Below are positions 15,284 to 21,743 of a stretch of DNA of 21,743 nucleotides, piece after piece. Both the position numbers and the translations under genes were made by a program. Within the stretch, counting starts at the first letter, position 1. The number at the start of each line of letters is the position of its first letter. Source of the stretch: JBKHDT01 sp049974825. Lineage in GTDB: Bacteria > Pseudomonadota > Gammaproteobacteria > Halothiobacillales > Halothiobacillaceae. The notes beneath the pieces are model-generated. The model searched no databases. It had not been told where the DNA came from and worked only from the letters and a program-made list of their open reading frames with translations. The DNA is taken from the NCBI GenBank assembly GCA_049974825.1, contig JBNGDJ010000034.1, positions 1 to 21,743 on the forward strand, read 5' to 3'.

Positions 15284-16493
15284 CGTTCACCACCTCGCCA
15301 TCCAGTGTGCGCAACAGGCTGGATTTGGTCAGAACACCCCGGTAGATCCCATTCGCGTCGACCACGGGAACACCGCAGCCGGTCTGCGCAACCTGCCCAA
15401 GCACGTTGCGAATCGGTTCATCAGACGGGATCACGGGGACATCGGGCAGCAGGGCGTCCATCAGATCACGGCTGCCGGCCCGTCGGGCCCGGGTCAACGA
15501 GTCCACGGAAACCACGCCGAGGTAGTGCCGATCCGGGGAGACCACGTAACCGTGCTCGCGATCGCGCTCGTTCAGATGGGTCATGGCCGCGGCGATCCCG
15601 CCACCATCCCGTGGCAGGACGGTAACCTGCCGGTGGCTTGCCAGGTCGCCTGCGGTGAATACCGAGGCCATGTCGACGCCACGGAAGAAGGAGCGCACGT
15701 AGTCGTTCGCCGGCTGGTTGAGAATCTCGTCAGGCGAGCCGACCTGCACGACCTCGCCCCCCTGCATGATGGCGATCCGGTCGCCAATCCGCATGGCCTC
15801 ATCCAGATCATGGGAAATAAAGACAATGGTGCGCCGATCGTTCTGCTGCAGGGCCAGAAGCTCGTCCTGCATCTCGCTGCGAATCAGCGGATCAAGGGCC
15901 GAAAAGGCCTCGTCCATCAAGAGAACGCCCGGATCGTTGGCCAGCGCCCGGGCCAGACCGACGCGCTGCTGCATCCCGCCGGAAAGTTCATCCGGGTAGG
16001 CATTCTCCCAGGCGTCCAGCCCAACCTGCGCCAGTGCCTCCCGGGCACGCGCCATGCGGGCATCGCGGCCCTGTCCGGCCAGCTCAAGGCCGAAAGCGAC
16101 GTTGTCCAGAACGTTCAGATGAGGCATCAGCGCGAAGCTCTGAAACACCATGGCCACTTTGCGGCGGCGCACATAGCGAAGATCTGGCTCATCGAGGGTG
16201 GCGATATCCTCGCCATCGAGGATGACTTGACCAGCCGTGGGCTCAATCAAGCGGTTGAGCAGTCGAACCAGGGTGGACTTGCCCGAGCCGGACAGGCCCA
16301 TGATGACGAAGATCTCCCCCTCCATGATGTCGAAGGTGGCGTCGCGAACACCCACGGTGTGGCCGGTGCGCGAGAGGATCTCGTCCTTGTCGCCCCCCTC
16401 CCGGCTCATCTTGAGCGCCTGCTCGGGGGCCTCTCCGAAGATCTTGTAAAGGTTTCGTACCGACAGTTTGACGGCACGCGATTCTGCGGACAT
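15276..16493 (-). CDS. proV: Glycine betaine/proline ABC transporter ATPase with CBS domains (ProV-like)
   Basis: This ATP-binding subunit drives osmoprotectant uptake and has 405 residues. The ABC domain carries Walker A GLSGSGKST (66-74), Q-loop Gln118, signature LSGGMQQR (170-177), Walker B ending LLMDEA (191-196) and the switch histidine His228. Two CBS modules follow (about 280-395); in the OpuA/ProV family these act as ionic-strength or nucleotide sensors that gate transport. It has the long N-terminal helix region typical of ProV (KIFGEAPEQAL). It is the first gene of proVWX, so the operon promoter should lie just upstream. No good ribosome site precedes ATG 16493, so the start is slightly uncertain. 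Confidence 0.94.
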   Translation of the reverse strand: MSAESRAVKLSVRNLYKIFGEAPEQALKMSREGGDKDEILSRTGHTVGVRDATFDIMEGEIFVIMGLSGSGKSTLVRLLNRLIEPTAGQVILDGEDIATLDEPDLRYVRRRKVAMVFQSFALMPHLNVLDNVAFGLELAGQGRDARMARAREALAQVGLDAWENAYPDELSGGMQQRVGLARALANDPGVLLMDEAFSALDPLIRSEMQDELLALQQNDRRTIVFISHDLDEAMRIGDRIAIMQGGEVVQVGSPDEILNQPANDYVRSFFRGVDMASVFTAGDLASHRQVTVLPRDGGGIAAAMTHLNERDREHGYVVSPDRHYLGVVSVDSLTRARRAGSRDLMDALLPDVPVIPSDEPIRNVLGQVAQTGCGVPVVDANGIYRGVLTKSSLLRTLDGEVVNDE

Positions 16494-16522
16494 GGCATGA
16501 ACTTGTGGCGGACGGTGACTTC

Positions 16523-16552
16523 ATTAAAACAAAACAATCCTGCGATTTGAAA
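16523..16552 (-). promoter_or_regulatory. Possible proVWX promoter
   Basis: Read on the minus strand, TTTAAT (complement of 16523-16528) could be a -10 box. TTTCAA (complement of 16547-16552) would be a poor -35 box 18 bases upstream. It would start transcription about 20-25 bases before the proV ATG, in the only A/T-rich patch near the gene. The -35 match is weak. Confidence 0.25.
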
Positions 16553-16948
16553 TCGGCCGCCCCGTTCACCGGGTTGGAAACTCCGGGCTTGAACCAGTCG
16601 CCACCACAAATCCATGCTGCGGATGCGCTGTGAAACACACGGCCCTTGCCGACGCGAACGGACGGGCACAAGTCGCCCCAGACTCGAAAAAAAGAAACTC
16701 AAAAACAACTGGTTGCAGATCAACAGAACAGACCCGTCGGACGATGTCGTGAAACGGTTGCAATGACGCCACGACCACCTTCCGTCCGGCTGCAAAAAAT
16801 GCTTTGACGAACCTCGCAAATCGGGTAAAACGGCGCCCGGTTTTCGGGGGCTGCGGCCAGGGTGAAACGCCCGCCCCCCAGAGTTGGCCTTTCTGCGTGC
16901 TACCGCGACGCCAGGCGCGGAACCCGGCGGCCTGAGACCCGAAAATCA

Positions 16949-16994
16949 GGGAAAGTCTGGACAAACCCATCCCTGGATTTGTCCAGACTTTCCC
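16949..16994. repeat. Palindromic intergenic element, copy 1 (perfect 17-bp arms)
   Basis: Arms GGGAAAGTCTGGACAAA (16949-16965) and its exact reverse complement (16978-16994) flank the 12-base loop CCCATCCCTGGA. A related 46-base element of equal length lies at 21689-21734, and most positions agree between the two. A long perfect palindrome recurring between genes suggests a REP-like or small non-autonomous mobile element. No transposase is nearby. Confidence 0.8.
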
Positions 16995-17067
16995 TTGGGG
17001 CAATGCGGTGGGCAAGACGACCACGGCGACCGACGCGCCCGACCGGCGCGATGCAAGAGGCCGGATT

Positions 17068-17095
17068 CGTTCCGAAGCAGGAACGGATACCGTTC
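17068..17095 (+). promoter_or_regulatory. Overlapping inverted repeats upstream of the small acidic protein gene
   Basis: GGAACG at 17080-17085 pairs with CGTTCC at 17068-17073. The overlapping GAACGG at 17081-17086 pairs with CCGTTC at 17090-17095, giving the palindrome GAACGGATACCGTTC. The array lies about 40-65 bases before the ATG at 17133. It could be a dimeric operator or two alternative RNA hairpins. Confidence 0.4.
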
Positions 17096-17132
17096 AGCGT
17101 TTCCTTCATGAACTGTGGGGGTGTGATCCGCC

Positions 17133-17315
17133 ATGAACGACAAGACCCGCTTTGACGATTCCGAGGACGACTGGACCGACGACGAGACCGGCGAGATCGA
17201 AGAAGAAGACCAGCCACTGCTCGAATCGCGGGACAACAAGGACGCTCGCCGGCGACTGGACGACCTGCTGGAGGAGCGCCGCCTGAGAAGGCAGATGCTC
17301 GACGATTACGACTGA
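17133..17315 (+). CDS. Small acidic protein, PA3496-like family
   Basis: This 60-residue, highly charged protein has an N-terminal half dominated by Asp and Glu. Its C-terminal half is an Arg-rich helix (KDARRRLDDLLEERRLRRQ) ending MLDDYD. This layout matches the small gammaproteobacterial proteins named after PA3496, described as putative envelope integrity proteins; the molecular function is not established. No signal peptide or membrane segment is present, so cytosolic or surface-associated action is open. The gene stands alone between a long regulatory region and a weak terminator-like hairpin. Family assignment is from memory of the pattern, so it is moderate. Confidence 0.75.
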   Translation: MNDKTRFDDSEDDWTDDETGEIEEEDQPLLESRDNKDARRRLDDLLEERRLRRQMLDDYD

Positions 17316-17317
17316 AC

Positions 17318-17349
17318 CCGGTGCTGATTGGACCGGGCGCCGGCGTTTT
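17318..17349 (+). terminator. Weak terminator-like hairpin after the small acidic protein gene
   Basis: CCGGTGC at 17318-17324 pairs with GCGCCGG at 17337-17343 (seven pairs, one a G-T wobble), two bases before a run of four T. It begins three bases after the stop at 17315. The large loop and short T-run make it a weak candidate. Confidence 0.35.
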
Positions 17350-17405
17350 GAAACAATTCCTGCATGCGGGTGCAACCGATCGTGGCAGCGACACGGTGAC
17401 TAGGC

Positions 17406-17471
17406 CTTGGCGCAGGACCGACCACTGCAGGGTCCGAACCCGGAGGAACAACCGAGATGCCAAGCGAATGA
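17406..17471 (+). promoter_or_regulatory. Structured leader with a four-codon mini-ORF (MPSE) before the 17468 gene
   Basis: A good ribosome site, GGAGG at 17442-17446, is 10 bases before ATG 17457. That frame encodes only MPSE and stops at 17469-17471, its stop overlapping the next ATG as ATGA. The larger gene's own ATG at 17468 is 21 bases from GGAGG. The leader can fold: GGACC 17415-17419 with GGTCC 17431-17435, enclosed by CTTGGC 17406-17411 with GCCAAG 17459-17464, which would bury the mini-ORF start. Regulation by coupling or structure is inference. Confidence 0.4.
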
Positions 17472-17773
17472 AAAAGGATGAAGGCTACGTCGGCCTGATG
17501 GACGACGAAGACGGCGGGCTGACCGATATCGGACGGACCGTCATGGATGCCCGGGTCTTCGGGCTGATCGACGCCGACGAGACCTGTGCCGGCTGGAAGA
17601 TTGGCGCGCTGCAGGGCCTGATCGAGCAGGTCCGGACCAAATGGGACGAGTTCGGGGGGCTGCCCAGCACGCTGCCGGAGGACCTGCGCGAACGCCATGC
17701 GGCCGAATATGCCGCGGCCATCGAACGCGCTCGGGCCGCTGGCTGGACCGCCGACCTTTCCGACGACGACTGA
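17468..17773 (+). CDS. Conserved-looking protein of unknown function
   Basis: This is a 101-residue soluble protein starting MKKDEGYVGLMDDEDGGLTD. It has an acidic N-terminus, a central segment with DARVFGLIDADETCAGWK, and a C-terminal helix rich in Arg, Glu and Ala ending in an acidic tail. I do not recognise a named family or any catalytic motif. The frame extends back to 17321, but those 49 codons are Arg/Thr-rich and cover a structured leader, so I start at 17468. That ATG overlaps the stop of a four-codon mini-ORF. pyrD begins 39 bases downstream on the same strand, so cotranscription with pyrD-greB is likely. Confidence 0.75.
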   Translation: MKKDEGYVGLMDDEDGGLTDIGRTVMDARVFGLIDADETCAGWKIGALQGLIEQVRTKWDEFGGLPSTLPEDLRERHAAEYAAAIERARAAGWTADLSDDD

Positions 17774-17812
17774 CTGCCCAACCGACGGCCGAAACGGCCG
17801 AGCGAGCCATCC

Positions 17813-18838
17813 ATGAGCTATTCCCTCGCCCGGGCCCTGCTGTTTCGCATGGACCCGGAAAAGGCACACGACCTGGCCTTGAAGGCGCTGGATATTGGCG
17901 CGGCCACTCCCTGGGGTGCCTGGCAGCGACGCCAGGTTCCCGATGACCCCGTGGACGTGATGGGCCTGCGTTTTCCCAACCGGGTCGGCCTGGCCGCCGG
18001 GCTGGACAAGAATGCTTCCCACATCAATGCCTTGGGACGACTCGGCTTCGGTTTTGTGGAGGTAGGCACCGTCACCCCGCGCCCGCAACCCGGCAACCCG
18101 AAGCCTCGGCTGTTCCGGCTGCCCGAGGCCGGGGCGATCATCAACCGGATGGGTTTCAACAACCAGGGGCTCGAAAAATTCCTGGAAAACGTCCGCAGGC
18201 GCGACTACTCCGGCATTCTCGGCCTGAACATCGGCAAAAACTTCGACACCCCGGTCGAGGATGCCCTGTCGGACTACCGCAAGGGGTTGCAGGCTGTTCA
18301 TCCCTGGGCGGACTACATCACGGTCAATATCTCCTCCCCGAACACCCAGGGTCTGCGTGCACTTCAGCACGGTGAGCTGCTCGATGCCCTGCTGGGCGGA
18401 CTGCGCGAAAACCTCGATCAGCTCGATTCCGGCGCCGGCCGGCGGGTCCCGCTGGTGCTCAAGGTGGCCCCGGATCTTGAGCCCGCGGACATGGATGCCA
18501 TTGCCTCGGCGTTGCTGCGTTTCGGCATCGACGGCCTGATCGCCACCAATACCACGATCAGCCGTTCGGGCGTCGAAGGGCTGCCCCATGCCGACGAGGC
18601 CGGAGGACTCAGCGGCCGCCCTCTGATGGCGGCGGCGACCGAGGTGGTCCGTGGGTTTGCGGCACGGCTTGAAGGCAAGGTTCCGATCATTGCCGCCGGG
18701 GGCATTGCCAGCGGGGCCGACGCCCTGGCCAAGATTGAGGCCGGTGCCAGCCTGGTCCAGATCTACACCGGGTTCATCTACGAGGGCCCGCCTCTGGTGG
18801 CACAAATCGCCCGCACGCTGGCTGAAAGCAAGGCATGA
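17813..18838 (+). CDS. pyrD: Dihydroorotate dehydrogenase (quinone), class 2
   Basis: PyrD oxidises dihydroorotate to orotate in pyrimidine synthesis, passing electrons through FMN to membrane quinone. At 341 residues it has the length of class 2 enzymes, including the N-terminal amphipathic helical extension (about 1-45) that binds the membrane. FMN and active-site features are visible: GLAAGLDKN with Lys66, the GTVTPRPQPGNPKPR stretch, NRMGFNNQG, and NISSPNT with catalytic Ser175, the class 2 base. The tail motifs IIAAGGI and GASLVQIYTGF hold the FMN phosphate. The last four bases overlap greB (ATGA). The enzyme looks intact. Confidence 0.97.
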   Translation: MSYSLARALLFRMDPEKAHDLALKALDIGAATPWGAWQRRQVPDDPVDVMGLRFPNRVGLAAGLDKNASHINALGRLGFGFVEVGTVTPRPQPGNPKPRLFRLPEAGAIINRMGFNNQGLEKFLENVRRRDYSGILGLNIGKNFDTPVEDALSDYRKGLQAVHPWADYITVNISSPNTQGLRALQHGELLDALLGGLRENLDQLDSGAGRRVPLVLKVAPDLEPADMDAIASALLRFGIDGLIATNTTISRSGVEGLPHADEAGGLSGRPLMAAATEVVRGFAARLEGKVPIIAAGGIASGADALAKIEAGASLVQIYTGFIYEGPPLVAQIARTLAESKA

Positions 18839-19341
18839 AGGCCTCCAGGTACATCACCCCCGAAGGTTACGCCCGCCTGACCGAGGAACTGGAAAACCTC
18901 TGGCGTCGGGAACGGCCCCGGGTGGTTCAGGCCGTTTCGGAGGCCGCGGCGCTGGGCGACCGCTCGGAAAATGCCGAATACATCTACGGCAAGAAGCAGC
19001 TGCGGGAAATCGACCGGCGAGTACGTTTCCTGCGCAAGCGGCTCGACGGTATGGTCGTGGTTCGCGAGCAGCCCTCAGACACTGAACGGGTGTTCTTCGG
19101 CGCCTGGGTCACCCTGGAAGACTCGGACGGGAAGGAGCAGACGCTCAGAATCGTCGGGCCGGACGAGTTCAACCCGCAGGCCGGCTGGATCAGTGTGGAC
19201 TCGCCCATGGCCCGCGCCCTGCTTGGCCGAACGATCGGCGACGAGATCCGCGTCCGGCTGCCGGAGGGCATCGCCCACCACGAAATCGTGGCGGTGAACT
19301 ATGCTCCACCCCAGGGTGTGCCCAGCGACCCGGCGACCTGA
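18835..19341 (+). CDS. greB: Transcription elongation factor GreB
   Basis: GreB enters the RNA polymerase secondary channel and stimulates cleavage of backtracked transcripts. The 168-residue product has the N-terminal coiled coil with tip acidic residues in GDRSENAEY (Asp42, Glu45), then the conserved REIDRRVRFL helix. The C-terminal FKBP-like domain contains VFFGAWV, RIVGPDEF and SPMARALLG. The 'LWRRERP' and 'GDRSENAEY.Y.KK' patterns match GreB better than GreA. It overlaps pyrD by four bases, so translation is probably coupled. The last residues (PPQGVPSDPAT) extend slightly beyond E. coli GreB. Confidence 0.96.
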   Translation: MKASRYITPEGYARLTEELENLWRRERPRVVQAVSEAAALGDRSENAEYIYGKKQLREIDRRVRFLRKRLDGMVVVREQPSDTERVFFGAWVTLEDSDGKEQTLRIVGPDEFNPQAGWISVDSPMARALLGRTIGDEIRVRLPEGIAHHEIVAVNYAPPQGVPSDPAT

Positions 19342-19366
19342 CCGCATTAACCCGCGCCCGCTCCGA

Positions 19367-19379
19367 TTCCTCACAGGAA
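19367..19379. promoter_or_regulatory. Small palindrome upstream of the decarboxylase gene
   Basis: TTCCT-CAC-AGGAA forms a perfect 5-3-5 inverted repeat in the 74-base gap between greB and the decarboxylase gene. It might be an operator half-site pair, but so short a repeat can be chance. Confidence 0.2.
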
Positions 19380-19415
19380 CATCTCAACCTAGCCCGCACA
19401 GAGGTGCCCGCGACC

Positions 19416-21680
19416 ATGATCTTCCGCTTTCCCATCGTCATCATCGACGAGGACTTCCGTTCGGAGAATGCCAGCGGACTCGGCATTCGCGCGCTGGCGG
19501 AGGCGATCAAGACCGAGGGGGTCGAGGTGCTGGGCGTGACCAGTTACGGCGATCTGTCCTCGTTCGCCCAGCAGCAGAGCCGGGCCTCGGCCTTTATCCT
19601 GTCCATAGACGACGAGGAGTTCGCCCACGTCGAAAACGACGAGGAAGCGCAGGTCATCAAGCAACTGCGCGCCTTCGTGCAGGAAATCCGCTTCCGCAAT
19701 GCCGACATTCCGATTTTCCTCTACGGCGAGACGCGCACCAGCCGCCACATCCCCAACGACGTGCTCAAGGAACTGCACGGCTTTATCCACATGTTCGAGG
19801 ACACACCGGAATTTGTGGCCCGCCACATCATCCGGGAAGCACGGGCGTACCTGAGCTCTCTGGCACCGCCGTTCTTTCGTGCGCTCACCGGCTACGCGGC
19901 CGATGGTTCCTACTCCTGGCACTGCCCCGGCCACTCCGGTGGCGTAGCGTTTCTCAAAAGTCCGGTCGGGCAGATGTTCCACCAGTTCTTCGGGGAAAAC
20001 CTCCTGCGGGCCGACGTCTGCAATGCCGTGGACGAGCTTGGCCAGCTGCTCGACCATACCGGCCCGGTCGCCGCATCCGAGCGCAACGCGGCCCGGGTGT
20101 TCAACGCCGATCACCTGTTTTTCGTCACCAACGGGACCAGCACCTCCAACCGGATGGTCTGGAACTCCGCAGTCGCGCCGGGCGATATCGTGGTGGTGGA
20201 CCGCAACTGCCACAAGTCCATCCTGCACTCGATCATCCTGACCGGCGCCATCCCCGTGTTCCTGATGCCGACCCGCAACCACTTCGGGATCATTGGGCCG
20301 ATCCCGAAGTCCGAGTTCTGCATCGAGAACATCCGGCGCAAGGTCGAGGCTCATCCCTTCGCCCAGCTAGCGGACGACCGCAAGCCGCGGATCCTCACGC
20401 TGACGCAGTCCACCTACGACGGGATCCTCTACAACGTCGAGGAAATCAAGCAGGCGCTGGACGGCGAAATCGAGACTCTGCACTTCGACGAGGCCTGGCT
20501 GCCCCACGCGGCCTTCCACGACTTTTACGGCGATTACCATGCCATCGGGGCCGATCGGCCACGGTGCAGGGATTCGGTGATTTTCTCCACGCAATCGACT
20601 CACAAGCTGCTGGCCGGGCTTTCCCAGGCCTCGCAAATCCTGGTGCAGGACTGTGAATCGGAGCACTTTGACCATGACGTGTTCAACGAGGCCTACCTGA
20701 TGCACTCGTCCACGTCACCGCAGTACGCGATCATCGCCTCCTGCGACGTGGCGGCAGCCATGATGGAGCCGCCCGGCGGCACCGCGCTGGTGGAAGAGTC
20801 CATTGCCGAAGCGCTGGATTTTCGCCGGGCCATGCGCAAGGTGGACGCCGAATACGGGGACGAGTGGTGGTTCAAGGTCTGGGGGCCGGATTACCTGCCG
20901 GATGAAGGCATTGGCAACCGCGAGGACTGGCTGCTGCATCGGGATGACCGCTGGCACGGCTTTGGAGAGGTGGCCGACGGATTCAACATGCTCGATCCGA
21001 TCAAGGCGACCATCATTACCCCCGGGCTGGACGTTGAGGGCAATTTCGACGCCTGGGGCATCCCCGCCGCCATTGTGACCAAGTACCTGGCTGAGCATGG
21101 CGTCGTCGTCGAGAAGGCCGGGCTGTACAGCTTCTTTATCATGTTCACCATCGGCATCACCAAGGGCCGCTGGAACACGCTTTTGACTGCACTGCAGCAA
21201 TTCAAGGACGAGTACGCCCGCAACCAGCCGCTGTGGCGGATCATGCCGGATTTCGTGGCCGCCAATCCGCGCTACGAGCGCATGGGCCTGCGCCAGTTGT
21301 GTGAGACGCTTCACGCGGTCTACCGCGACAACGACGTGGCCCGGCTGACCACGGAGATGTACCTTTCCGACATGGTGCCCGCCATGCGTCCGGCCGATGC
21401 CTGGGCACGCATGGCGCGCAAGCGCATCGAGCGGGTGCCCATCGACGAGCTGGAGGGGCGCATCACCGCCTCGCTGGTCACGCCCTATCCCCCGGGCATC
21501 CCGCTGCTCATACCGGGCGAGCGCTTCAACCGCACCATCGTCGACTACCTGAAGTTTGTCCGCGACTTCAATCGACAACTGCCCGGCTTCGAGACCGATG
21601 TGCATGGGCTGGTCGAAGAGCGGCGAGCGGATGGCAGCCTGGATTATCACATTGACTGCGTACGCGACGACACGGACTGA
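19416..21680 (+). CDS. PLP-dependent Orn/Lys/Arg decarboxylase (inducible-type, AdiA/LdcA-like)
   Basis: This fold-type I PLP decarboxylase turns a basic amino acid into its polyamine or diamine and CO2, in polyamine supply or acid resistance. The 754-residue product has the N-terminal wing (receiver-like) domain (about 1-125). The PLP domain follows, with HCPGHSGG, TNGTSTSNR, DRNCHKS, the cofactor aspartate in LHFDEAW (Asp358) and the Schiff-base lysine in QSTHKLLAGLSQAS (Lys397). The C-terminal domain contains PYPPGIPLLIPGERF and ends VHGL...DCV. Arginine, lysine or ornithine cannot be separated by eye; the ending resembles pseudomonad lysine decarboxylase as much as AdiA. I chose ATG 19416, with AGAGG about 11 bases upstream, over the in-frame GTG at 19404, which overlaps that site. 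No antiporter gene is visible before the window ends. Confidence 0.93.
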   Translation: MIFRFPIVIIDEDFRSENASGLGIRALAEAIKTEGVEVLGVTSYGDLSSFAQQQSRASAFILSIDDEEFAHVENDEEAQVIKQLRAFVQEIRFRNADIPIFLYGETRTSRHIPNDVLKELHGFIHMFEDTPEFVARHIIREARAYLSSLAPPFFRALTGYAADGSYSWHCPGHSGGVAFLKSPVGQMFHQFFGENLLRADVCNAVDELGQLLDHTGPVAASERNAARVFNADHLFFVTNGTSTSNRMVWNSAVAPGDIVVVDRNCHKSILHSIILTGAIPVFLMPTRNHFGIIGPIPKSEFCIENIRRKVEAHPFAQLADDRKPRILTLTQSTYDGILYNVEEIKQALDGEIETLHFDEAWLPHAAFHDFYGDYHAIGADRPRCRDSVIFSTQSTHKLLAGLSQASQILVQDCESEHFDHDVFNEAYLMHSSTSPQYAIIASCDVAAAMMEPPGGTALVEESIAEALDFRRAMRKVDAEYGDEWWFKVWGPDYLPDEGIGNREDWLLHRDDRWHGFGEVADGFNMLDPIKATIITPGLDVEGNFDAWGIPAAIVTKYLAEHGVVVEKAGLYSFFIMFTIGITKGRWNTLLTALQQFKDEYARNQPLWRIMPDFVAANPRYERMGLRQLCETLHAVYRDNDVARLTTEMYLSDMVPAMRPADAWARMARKRIERVPIDELEGRITASLVTPYPPGIPLLIPGERFNRTIVDYLKFVRDFNRQLPGFETDVHGLVEERRADGSLDYHIDCVRDDTD

Positions 21681-21688
21681 GTCCCCTT

Positions 21689-21734
21689 GGGAAACTCTGC
21701 ACAAATCCATCCATGGATTTATGCAGACACGCCC
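21689..21734. repeat. Palindromic intergenic element, copy 2 (imperfect)
   Basis: This 46-base element starts 8 bases after the decarboxylase stop and aligns without gaps to the element at 16949-16994. The shared core is GGGAAA-x-TCTG-x-ACAAA-x-CCATCC-x-TGGATTT, followed by a CAGAC arm and final CCC. Its arms are less perfect (TCTGCA with TGCAGA; AAATCCA with TGGATTT). It might also act as a transcript 3' hairpin for the decarboxylase gene. Confidence 0.7.
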
Positions 21735-21743
21735 GGGCCGATA

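Larger units (their letters stand above)
16494..17132. other. 639-base gene-free region between proV and the small acidic protein gene
   Basis: I see no supportable gene here; the open frames on both strands have no recognisable protein character and cross palindromic DNA. It should contain the proVWX promoter on the minus strand and the promoter of the 17133 gene on the plus strand. It also holds A/T-rich tracts around 16680-16710, a strong palindrome at 16949-16994, a possible degenerate relative of that element at 16605-16632, and overlapping inverted repeats at 17068-17095. Confidence 0.6.

Noticed and set aside
15147..16550. 467-residue plus-strand frame opposite proV
   Set aside because: Antisense to an ATPase with all ABC motifs; no domain pattern of its own.
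16566..17024. 152-residue minus-strand frame in the gene-free region
   Set aside because: It crosses the perfect palindrome, so part of its protein is palindrome translation, and it shows no recognisable protein character.
17430..17446. tRNA T-arm-like string GGGTCCGAACCC
   Set aside because: No acceptor, D or anticodon arms can be built around it, and it overlaps a ribosome site; treated as part of a leader.
17306..18805. 499-residue minus-strand frame opposite pyrD
   Set aside because: Antisense shadow of a clear class 2 dihydroorotate dehydrogenase.
1..21743. CRISPR arrays, phage genes, toxin-antitoxin pairs or defence genes
   Set aside because: No spaced direct repeats, integrase, transposase, capsid or nuclease motifs were found on either strand.

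Overview
The window is GC-rich, densely coded chromosomal DNA from a gammaproteobacterium. GreB, class 2 PyrD, MltD, glyoxalase II, ComEC and a PA3496-like small acidic protein all point there. A complete ProVWX betaine importer suits a salt-exposed free-living bacterium, but genus cannot be fixed from the sequence alone. No rRNA, convincing tRNA, CRISPR array, phage, transposase or defence island is visible.

Left third (1-6327, all minus strand): signalling. A CBS-domain protein runs off the left edge. After a 446-base gap comes a tight two-gene operon: a CheB-CheR-PAS fusion followed by a PAS-GGDEF-EAL protein. The second gene most likely starts at a GTG overlapping the stop of the first (GTGA). 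The pair links a chemotaxis-type methylesterase/methyltransferase to cyclic-di-GMP turnover.

Middle (6483-12911): comEC (DNA uptake channel) and a small membrane protein lie on the minus strand, possibly followed by a 36-codon ORF. Divergently, gloB-mltD-hypE form a compact plus-strand run (4-base overlap, then a 4-base gap). The hypE gene has no hydrogenase or other hyp gene nearby. A strong bidirectional terminator at 12942-12971 separates it from the next unit.

Right half: proV-proW-proX (16493 down to 13013, minus) encode a glycine betaine/proline-type ABC importer. The ATPase carries CBS domains, the permease has an unusual N-terminal tail with three NPW repeats, and a hairpin lies between proW and proX. 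A 639-base gene-free stretch follows, holding a perfect 17-bp palindrome related to a second element at the right window edge. Then, on the plus strand, come a small acidic protein, an uncharacterised 101-residue protein behind a structured leader with a four-codon mini-ORF, pyrD overlapping greB by 4 bases, and an Orn/Lys/Arg decarboxylase.

Most of the window is ordinary housekeeping, stress and signalling content. The items most worth a second look are the CheBR/c-di-GMP operon, the paired palindromic elements, the isolated hypE, and the mini-ORF leader at 17406-17470. I see no clear evidence of a wholly undescribed multi-gene system.
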